A stretch of DNA of 64,000 nucleotides from Lysobacter sp. GX 14042 (GTDB taxonomy: Bacteria; Pseudomonadota; Gammaproteobacteria; Xanthomonadales; Xanthomonadaceae): NCBI RefSeq assembly GCF_021390425.1, contig NZ_JAJUWY010000003.1, positions 124,001 to 188,000 of the forward strand, read 5' to 3'. The notes under the pieces are model-generated. The model was not told the DNA's origin and searched no databases. It worked only from the letters and a program-made list of their open reading frames with translations. The first letter of the stretch is position 1. Every line of letters starts with the position of its first letter. The position numbers and the translations under genes are program-made. Positions 58,522 through 64,000 of the stretch are shown here, one piece after another.

Positions 58522-59622
58522 TCAGCAGCGGTGGTCGAGCGCCAGGTACTCCGCCGAGCGCATCTCGATCAGTCGCGAGGCGGTGCGGTCGAAAGCGCCC
58601 AGCAACCTGCGGCCGCGGTACAGGTGCGTGGGCGTGGCGGCGGCGGTGCAGACCAGGTTGACCTGGCGGTCGTAGAGCTCATCGACCAGGTGCACGAAAC
58701 GGCGTGCCGGATCGTCGTTGTTGCCGTCGAACAGCGGGATGTCGCCGACCAGCACGGTGTGGAATTCGGTGGCGATCTCGATGTAGTCGGCGACCGACCG
58801 CGGGCCGTCGCAGATGGCACCGAAATCGAACCAGGCATGGCCGTCGGCGAGCCCGCGCACCGGGATCGGCCGCGCCTCGATCACCAGCGGCCCGCGCTGG
58901 CGCGCCGCGCCGGCGGTCAGCTCGGCCCAGCGGCCGGCAAGCCAGGCATCGGCCTCCTCGTCCAGCGGCGAGCGGTACACCGGCGAGCCGGTCAGCGCGC
59001 GCAGGCGGTAGTCGGTGTCGCTGTCCAGGTGGAGCACCCGGCAGTGTTGCTCGATCAGCGCGATCGCCGGCAGGAAACGCTCGCGCTGCAGCCCGTCCCT
59101 GAACAGGCCGGAAGGCTCGATGTTGGACGTGGTGACCAGTGCGACGCCTTCGGCGAACAGGTGCTCGAGCAGCCGCCCGAGCAGCATCGCATCGCCGATG
59201 TCATGGACGAAGAACTCGTCCAGCACCAGCACCCGCAGCTCGTCGCGCCACTCGCGGGCGATGGTCCGCAGCGGATCGGACTCGCCGGCGTGCCCGCGCA
59301 GCCGGGCGTGGATCTCGCGCATGAAGCGGTGGAAATGGGTCCGGCGCTTGGCACTGATCGGCAGGCCGTCGAAGAACAGGTCGATCAGGAAGGTCTTGCC
59401 GCGGCCGACCCCACCCCACAGGTACAGCCCCTGGGGCGCCGGCGCCGGTCGCCCGCGCAGGCGGTCGAGCAGGCCGCGCGGGTCGAGGGCGATCAGGGCG
59501 GCGTGCAGCCGGTCGAGCTCGGCCAGGGCCCGGTGTTGCGCGGGGTCGTCGTTCCAGTCGCCGCGGGCGACGCCCTGCGCATAACGCTGGCCCGGCAGTG
59601 CCGCATCGGCGGCTTCAGGCAT
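58522..59622 (-). CDS. zapE: Cell division protein ZapE (AFG1-type ATPase)
   Basis: This 366-aa AAA+-type protein has Walker A GGVGRGKT (70-77), Walker B VLVLDEFFVHD and the sensor segment LVTTSNIEPSGLF. In E. coli it acts on FtsZ rings late in division. The start overlaps the stop of the upstream hydrolase gene by eight bases. Confidence 0.95.
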   Translation of the reverse strand: MPEAADAALPGQRYAQGVARGDWNDDPAQHRALAELDRLHAALIALDPRGLLDRLRGRPAPAPQGLYLWGGVGRGKTFLIDLFFDGLPISAKRRTHFHRFMREIHARLRGHAGESDPLRTIAREWRDELRVLVLDEFFVHDIGDAMLLGRLLEHLFAEGVALVTTSNIEPSGLFRDGLQRERFLPAIALIEQHCRVLHLDSDTDYRLRALTGSPVYRSPLDEEADAWLAGRWAELTAGAARQRGPLVIEARPIPVRGLADGHAWFDFGAICDGPRSVADYIEIATEFHTVLVGDIPLFDGNNDDPARRFVHLVDELYDRQVNLVCTAAATPTHLYRGRRLLGAFDRTASRLIEMRSAEYLALDHRC

Positions 59623-60322
59623 CGTTGCCGTCCACCGGCGGTGGCAGCCACGGGCGTACGCCGTTCTTCACCGCACCGCGCAGGTCGATCAGCTTGCGGT
59701 GGAAGAAGTGGCTGCTGTCGGGGATCCGGACCAGCTCGGGGCGCCGCGGCAGCGAGTCGACCCAGGCGTAGACCTTCTGCGGATCGACCACCTCGTCGGC
59801 CTCGCCCTGGATCACCAGCCAGGGGCCGTCGAACGGCGCGATGTCCTCGAAGCCGTAGCTGGAGCGGCCGGCCGGCGGCGCGATCATGATCAGCCCGCCC
59901 GGCTTCACGTCGGCCGAGACCTTGTAGGCCATTCCCGAGCCGAAGCTGAAGCCGGCCAGCCACAACTCGGCATCCGGGCGCTGCTCCCTCACCCAGGCGA
60001 CCACCGCGCGCACGTCGTCGGCCTCGCCGTTGCCCTCGTCCCAGCTGCCCGCGGAAGCGCCGACCCCGCGGAAGTTGAAGCGCACCGTGGTGGCGCCGCA
60101 CTGCTGCAGGGCGCGGGCGGTCATGGTGACCACCTTGTTGTGCATGGTGCCGCCCTCGGTGGGCAGCGGGTGGCAGATCACCGCCACCAGGTTGCGGCGC
60201 GGGCAATCCGGGTCGTGTCCTTCGACGGCGGCCTCGATGTCGCCGGCCGGCCCCTGCAGGGTGACCGGGACCGTTTTGCCCTCGTCGAGCAGGGCCTGGG
60301 CGGGGAACACGGGGTTGCTCAT
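59615..60322 (-). CDS. Alpha/beta hydrolase of the small CocE/YmbA-like group
   Basis: The 235-aa cytoplasmic protein has an alpha/beta-hydrolase fold with the nucleophile elbow GFSFGS, oxyanion HPLPTEGGTMHN, Asp in GEADEVVDP and His in DSSHFFHRK. The substrate is unknown. An ATG at 60329-60331 would add three residues. It is translationally linked to zapE. Confidence 0.88.
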   Translation of the reverse strand: MSNPVFPAQALLDEGKTVPVTLQGPAGDIEAAVEGHDPDCPRRNLVAVICHPLPTEGGTMHNKVVTMTARALQQCGATTVRFNFRGVGASAGSWDEGNGEADDVRAVVAWVREQRPDAELWLAGFSFGSGMAYKVSADVKPGGLIMIAPPAGRSSYGFEDIAPFDGPWLVIQGEADEVVDPQKVYAWVDSLPRRPELVRIPDSSHFFHRKLIDLRGAVKNGVRPWLPPPVDGNDA

Positions 60323-60397
60323 GCTTGCCATGATAAGCGCCCGGGAACGGCAACGCCGCCCGGAGGCGGCGTCATGCGGGCGCGGCATGGCGCGGGA

Positions 60398-60913
60398 TCA
60401 GTTGAGGTTGTCGAGCATCCAGTCGACGGTGGCGATGACCTGCTCGTCGGTCAGGGCCGGGTTGCCGCCCTTGGGCGGCATCACGCCGGCGCTGCCGGTG
60501 AAGCCCTCGATGGCGTGGTGGTGCAGGGTGTCCACGCCCTGGGCGATGCGTGCGGTCCAGTCGGCGCTGACCATGGTCGGGGCACCGCCGGCGCCACTGG
60601 AGTGGCAGCCCGAACACAGGTTGTTGAAGATCACCGAGCCGTCGAGGGTGCCGTCGTAGGCCACGTTGGCGGTGGCCGCCGCCGCCGCCGCGGCAGCCGC
60701 CGCGGCCTGCGCCGCCGCGCCGGTGCTGCCCGCGTAGACCGCGCCGGCCGGCGCGATGCGCATCTCGGTGCGCCGGGCCATGCTGTCGGGCACCTCGGTG
60801 GGCAGCGACTTGTGGACCATCCACGAGCCGATCAGCAGCCCCAGCGCCAGCAGCACCAGGAAGCCGATCATGACGGAGAACTTCTTCAGGAATTCCAGGT
60901 CGTAGTTGCGCAC
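60398..60913 (-). CDS. Membrane-anchored cytochrome c5-type protein
   Basis: The 171-aa product has an N-terminal helix (about residues 13-32) anchoring it to the inner membrane and a run of 11 alanines in the linker (71-80). A C-terminal class I cytochrome c domain follows: haem motif CSGCH (100-104) and axial Met145 in GVMPPKGG. It would carry electrons in the periplasm, probably to a terminal oxidase. Confidence 0.9.
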   Translation of the reverse strand: MRNYDLEFLKKFSVMIGFLVLLALGLLIGSWMVHKSLPTEVPDSMARRTEMRIAPAGAVYAGSTGAAAQAAAAAAAAAAATANVAYDGTLDGSVIFNNLCSGCHSSGAGGAPTMVSADWTARIAQGVDTLHHHAIEGFTGSAGVMPPKGGNPALTDEQVIATVDWMLDNLN

Positions 60914-61078
60914 GATCCACCCTTTGCAGCGCCCAGGGCCGGGCGCATGGCCATTGTGTGTTGGCGGCAGCCGCCGCGCCGCGCGCCAGTATAGCCCCGC
61001 AGGTCCGCGGTACCGGGCTGGCGCAAGGGGCGGATTATTCCAGAAAGCGGGCCGTCGAGGCGAGCGGGGAAGCTTGAA

Positions 61079-61155
61079 TGGCGCGCCTGGAGGGATTCGA
61101 ACCCCCGACCAATGGCTTCGGAAGCCACTACTCTATCCGGCTGAGCTACAGGCGC
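61079..61155 (-). tRNA. tRNA-Arg (anticodon CCG)
   Basis: The minus strand folds as a full cloverleaf. The acceptor stem is GCGCCTG / CAGGCGC with discriminator G, and the D arm has GCTCAGCCGGATAGAGT. The anticodon stem is GTGGC/GCCAT with loop TTCCGAA, and the T arm contains GGTTCGAATCC. The 3' CCA is encoded at 61081-61079. Confidence 0.95.
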
Positions 61156-61265
61156 GCTGGCCGCCGCGGCCTTGCGCCGGGCGGACCGGCATTCTAGCGG
61201 CAAACGCGGGCGCGCTGCACGCCCGCGATACGGCCCCTTCGCCGCGGTGCTCCATAATGGCGGCC

Positions 61266-62165
61266 ATGAGCTCCCCCGCTTCGCAGGCGCCGGTCCGTCC
61301 GGCGTGGAAGTCGCGCCTGGATGCGTATTGGCGCCTGACCCGCAATGACCGTCCGATCGGCTGGCTGCTGCTGTTGTGGCCGACCTGGTGGGCGTTGTGG
61401 ATCGCCTCCGGCGGAGTGCCGGCGCCGTGGACCTGGTTCGTGTTCACCGCCGGTGTCTGGCTGACGCGTTCGGCGGGCTGCGTGATCAACGATTACGCCG
61501 ACCGCTGGCTCGATCCGCACGTGGAGCGCACCCGCGGCCGCCCGCTGGCCACCGGCGAGGTGTCCGGACGCGAGGCGCTGGTGCTGTTCGCGCTGCTGAT
61601 GCTGGCGGCGTTCGCGCTGGTGCTGACGCTGAACCGGCTGACGGTGCTGCTCAGCTTCGTCGGCCTGCTGCTGGCCGCGACCTATCCCTATCTGAAGCGC
61701 TACACCCACCTGCCGCAGGTGTACCTGGGGATGTCCTTTGGCTGGGCGATCCCGATGGCCTTCGCCGCGGTGCTGGGGGAAATCCCTCCCGTGGGCTGGC
61801 TGCTGTACGTGGCCAACATCGTCTGGTCGACCGCCTATGACACCTGGTATGCGATGGTCGACCGCGAGGACGACCTGAAGGTCGGCGGCAAGTCCACCGC
61901 GATCCTGTTCGGCCGCCTGGACCTGCAGATCCAGGGCGTGCTGTACGCGCTGGTGTTCCTCGCGCTGGTGCTGGTCGGCCAGCGGGCGGGACTGGGGGTG
62001 CCGTATCGCGCCGGTCTGGGCGTGGCGCTGGTGCTGGTGGCCTGGGAGTTCTGGATCTGCCGCGGACGCGAGCGGGCGCCGTGCTTCCGCGCCTTCCTGC
62101 ACAACCACTGGGTGGGGATGTCGGTCTTCGCCGGCATCGCCGCGGAATTCGCCCTGCGCGGCTGA
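61266..62165 (+). CDS. ubiA: 4-hydroxybenzoate octaprenyltransferase
   Basis: The inner-membrane enzyme prenylates 4-hydroxybenzoate in ubiquinone synthesis. The 299-aa product has about nine helices and both Asp-rich motifs, NDYADRWLD (75-83) and DREDDLKVG (starting at 199). An in-frame ATG at 61257 is a possible start three codons earlier. It reads away from the tRNA gene. Confidence 0.96.
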   Translation: MSSPASQAPVRPAWKSRLDAYWRLTRNDRPIGWLLLLWPTWWALWIASGGVPAPWTWFVFTAGVWLTRSAGCVINDYADRWLDPHVERTRGRPLATGEVSGREALVLFALLMLAAFALVLTLNRLTVLLSFVGLLLAATYPYLKRYTHLPQVYLGMSFGWAIPMAFAAVLGEIPPVGWLLYVANIVWSTAYDTWYAMVDREDDLKVGGKSTAILFGRLDLQIQGVLYALVFLALVLVGQRAGLGVPYRAGLGVALVLVAWEFWICRGRERAPCFRAFLHNHWVGMSVFAGIAAEFALRG

Positions 62166-62170
62166 CCCCC

Positions 62171-62923
62171 TCAAAGCGCCCGTCCGCAGACCCAGGCGTC
62201 GACCCGTCGCACCCCTGCGTCCAGCAGGGCTTCGGCGGCGGCGTGCAGCGTGGCCCCGGTGGTCATGACGTCGTCGACCAGCACCACGTGGCCCGGCAGC
62301 CCGCCGGAGCCGGATACGACGAAGGCATCGAGCAGGTTCTCCCGCCGCGATGCCGCGTCCAGCGTCGATTGCGCGCGGGTGTGGCGCTGGCGCCGCAGCA
62401 AGCCGGCCTGCAGGTCCACCTCCAGGACCGCCGCCAGCGGTTTTGCCAACTCCAGTGCCTGGTCGTAGCCACGCTGGCGCAGCCGCGCGCGGTGCAGCGG
62501 GACGGGTACCAGCGCGGCCGGCCGTGGCAGCCCGGCGAAAGCGCGCGCCATGAGCTGCGACATCAGCCGTCCGGCGGCCAGGTCGCCGTGGAACTTGAAG
62601 CGGGGCAGCAGCCGGTCCAGGGGCGCCTGGTAGCGGCATGCGGCGTGGCAGGCGGCCAGCGGCGGCGGCTCGGTCAGGCAGGCCGCGCAGGTGTCGTCGC
62701 CGGCAGGTTGCGGCAGCGGCAGGGCGCAACGGATGCATGCCCGCGGCTGCCAGGGCAGCGCCGCCAGGCAGACGGGGCACAGGTCCAGGCCCTCCACTCC
62801 GGGCGCTTCGCAGGCCAGGCAGCGCGAAGGGAACAGCAGGCGGGCGGCGTCGTTGCGCAGCCAGAAGCCGAGCCGCTCGCGGATCCCGAATGCATGTTCC
62901 CTCTGGTTGACAGCCTCTTGCAT
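62171..62923 (-). CDS. ComF family phosphoribosyltransferase-like protein
   Basis: The 250-aa product has an N-terminal zinc finger with four Cys pairs (CLAC, CPVC, CIRC, CAAC) and a C-terminal PRTase fold with the PRPP loop VVLVDDVMTTGAT. ComF proteins assist DNA uptake and recombination. The ATG at 62921-62923 is chosen because a longer frame adds 55 unrelated residues. It is divergent from bioH. Confidence 0.93.
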   Translation of the reverse strand: MQEAVNQREHAFGIRERLGFWLRNDAARLLFPSRCLACEAPGVEGLDLCPVCLAALPWQPRACIRCALPLPQPAGDDTCAACLTEPPPLAACHAACRYQAPLDRLLPRFKFHGDLAAGRLMSQLMARAFAGLPRPAALVPVPLHRARLRQRGYDQALELAKPLAAVLEVDLQAGLLRRQRHTRAQSTLDAASRRENLLDAFVVSGSGGLPGHVVLVDDVMTTGATLHAAAEALLDAGVRRVDAWVCGRAL

Positions 62924-63057
62924 GCTTCCGAGACTGCCGCGCCGGTCGCCCGGGCACAGTCGGAAAACCCCCTTGAATGCTGTCCGCCGCTGGCGCGGCC
63001 TGGCGCCGGTCAGCACCCGCATGCGGCGGCCGTCGCGGCGGTCCCACCGGAGCTGCA

Positions 63058-63843
63058 ATGCATATCGAAACCCGTGGCCACGGTCCATCCCTGATCCTGC
63101 TGCACGGCTGGGCGATGCATTCCGGACTGTTCGAGCCGCTTGTGGCGCGGCTGGCGGGGCGGTTCACCCTGCATTTTGTCGACCTGCCCGGCCATGGCCA
63201 CGCCCGCAACGATGACCGCGCGCTGGAACCGGCGGCCTTGGGGCGTGAACTGGCTGCGCGGTTACCGGGTGCGGTATGGCTGGGATGGTCCCTGGGCGGG
63301 ATGGTCGCGCTGCGTGCCGCGCTCGACCATCCGGGCCAAGTGCGTGGGCTGGTGATGGTCGCCTCCTCGCCGCGCTTCGTGCAGGGCCGGGACTGGCCGC
63401 ACGGCGTGCGGCCGAGCCTGTTCCGCGAGTTCGGCGACGCGCTTGGCCGTGACTTCCGCGGGACCCTGGACGGCTTCCTGGCACTGGAAGCCCTGGGCTC
63501 GCCCGAAGCCACCCGCGAACTGCGTGGATTGCGGGCCCAGGCCTTCGAGCGTGGCGAGCCCGCCCCCCACGTGTTGCAGGAGGGGCTGCGGCTGCTGGAG
63601 CAGGTGGACATGCGCGACGAGCTCGGCCGCCTGCGGGTGCCCAGCCTGTGGCTGTCCGGCCGCCGCGACCGCCTGGTGCCGCCGGCTGCGATGACCGCCG
63701 CCGCGCGGCTCGCGCCCGGCGCCCACAGCGTGCGGATCGACAATGCCGGCCACGCGCCCTTCCTCGGCGCCCCCGATCGGGTCGCCGCGGAGGTCGCCGC
63801 CTTCATCGGTGCCCTCGACCTGCCCGCAGGCCTAGCCCCGTAG
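63058..63843 (+). CDS. bioH: Pimeloyl-ACP methyl ester esterase
   Basis: BioH removes the methyl group from pimeloyl-ACP methyl ester and so ends the pimelate stage of biotin synthesis. The 261-aa alpha/beta hydrolase has the triad Ser78 (GWSLGG), Asp204 (GRRDRLVPP) and His232 (NAGHAPF). The start at 63058 gives MHIETRGHGPSL. bioC follows after 27 bp. Confidence 0.95.
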   Translation: MHIETRGHGPSLILLHGWAMHSGLFEPLVARLAGRFTLHFVDLPGHGHARNDDRALEPAALGRELAARLPGAVWLGWSLGGMVALRAALDHPGQVRGLVMVASSPRFVQGRDWPHGVRPSLFREFGDALGRDFRGTLDGFLALEALGSPEATRELRGLRAQAFERGEPAPHVLQEGLRLLEQVDMRDELGRLRVPSLWLSGRRDRLVPPAAMTAAARLAPGAHSVRIDNAGHAPFLGAPDRVAAEVAAFIGALDLPAGLAP

Positions 63844-63870
63844 GCGTGCCTTCGGGCGACAATGCCGCCC

Positions 63871-64000
63871 ATGCCCGCGCTGTTCGACACCCGCCAGATC
63901 CGCCGCGCCTCGTCCCGCGCGGCTTCCACCTACGAAGACGCCGCGATCCTGGAGCGCGAGGTGGGTTCGCGCCTGGCGGAATCCCTGGACTACCTGGACG
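63871..64000 (+). CDS. bioC: Malonyl-ACP O-methyltransferase, N-terminal part
   Basis: Only the first 43 codons are in the window. MPALFDTRQIRRASSRAAST and the following YEDAAILEREV fit the N-terminus of BioC, which starts the pimelate arm of biotin synthesis by methylating malonyl-ACP. Placement behind bioH supports this. An in-frame ATG at 63862 would add three residues. Confidence 0.88.
   Translation, partial: MPALFDTRQIRRASSRAASTYEDAAILEREVGSRLAESLDYLD

Overview
The window is a high-GC, densely coded stretch of chromosome from a gammaproteobacterium of the Xanthomonadaceae/Lysobacteraceae (Luteimonas, Lysobacter or Xanthomonas type). The evidence is the gene order tonB-exbB-exbD-exbD next to pdxJ, the origin block gyrB-recF-dnaN-dnaA / rpmH-rnpA-yidC-mnmE, a monomeric NADP isocitrate dehydrogenase, and the close match of many proteins to families typical of that group. 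No insertion sequence, prophage or CRISPR array is visible.

Layout. 1-3.4 kb: start of an unidentified membrane protein, an Lrp/AsnC regulator divergent from phenylalanine 4-hydroxylase (phhA), a small hypothetical gene and fructose-1,6-bisphosphatase (fbp). 3.5-11.2 kb: the most unusual region. A sigma-54 activator converges on a six-gene operon whose order and protein types match the Pseudomonas functional-amyloid (Fap) operon: small exported protein, minor and major amyloid-repeat proteins, C39 protease, exported FapE-like protein, and a coiled-coil plus beta-barrel outer-membrane FapF-like protein. A sigma-54-type promoter and two palindromes lie in front of it. 11.2-16.8 kb: a 2OG-Fe(II) oxygenase, a response regulator/kinase pair, a radical SAM protein, cardiolipin synthase and pdxJ. 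16.8-21.5 kb: the TonB energy-transduction operon, a TPR protein and an M48 lipoprotein protease.

21.5-32.1 kb: the replication-origin region. gyrB, recF, dnaN and dnaA run leftward and rpmH, rnpA, yidC and mnmE run rightward. The dnaN/dnaA spacer carries DnaA-box-like sites and an AT-rich patch, and three ParB-type parS palindromes lie in and around recF. mnmE contains an in-frame REP-like hairpin.

32-50.9 kb: a TonB-domain lipoprotein, three ABC systems (NatAB-like, YadGH-like and one controlled by a YtrA-type GntR repressor), a tripeptidyl-aminopeptidase lipoprotein, an XRE regulator/membrane protein pair, a ferredoxin-NADP reductase, tatD, hrpB, a hybrid kinase, a pseudouridine synthase, a methyltransferase-like lipoprotein and a DUF4344 metallopeptidase. 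The same 22-bp palindrome sits in front of the YtrA-type gene and, 10 kb away, in front of the aminopeptidase, so they probably form one regulon.

50.9-64 kb: icd, csaA, a guanidinium exporter behind a guanidine-II (mini-ykkC) riboswitch, small housekeeping and hypothetical genes, queF, zapE, a cytochrome c, tRNA-Arg(CCG), ubiA, comF, bioH and the start of bioC.
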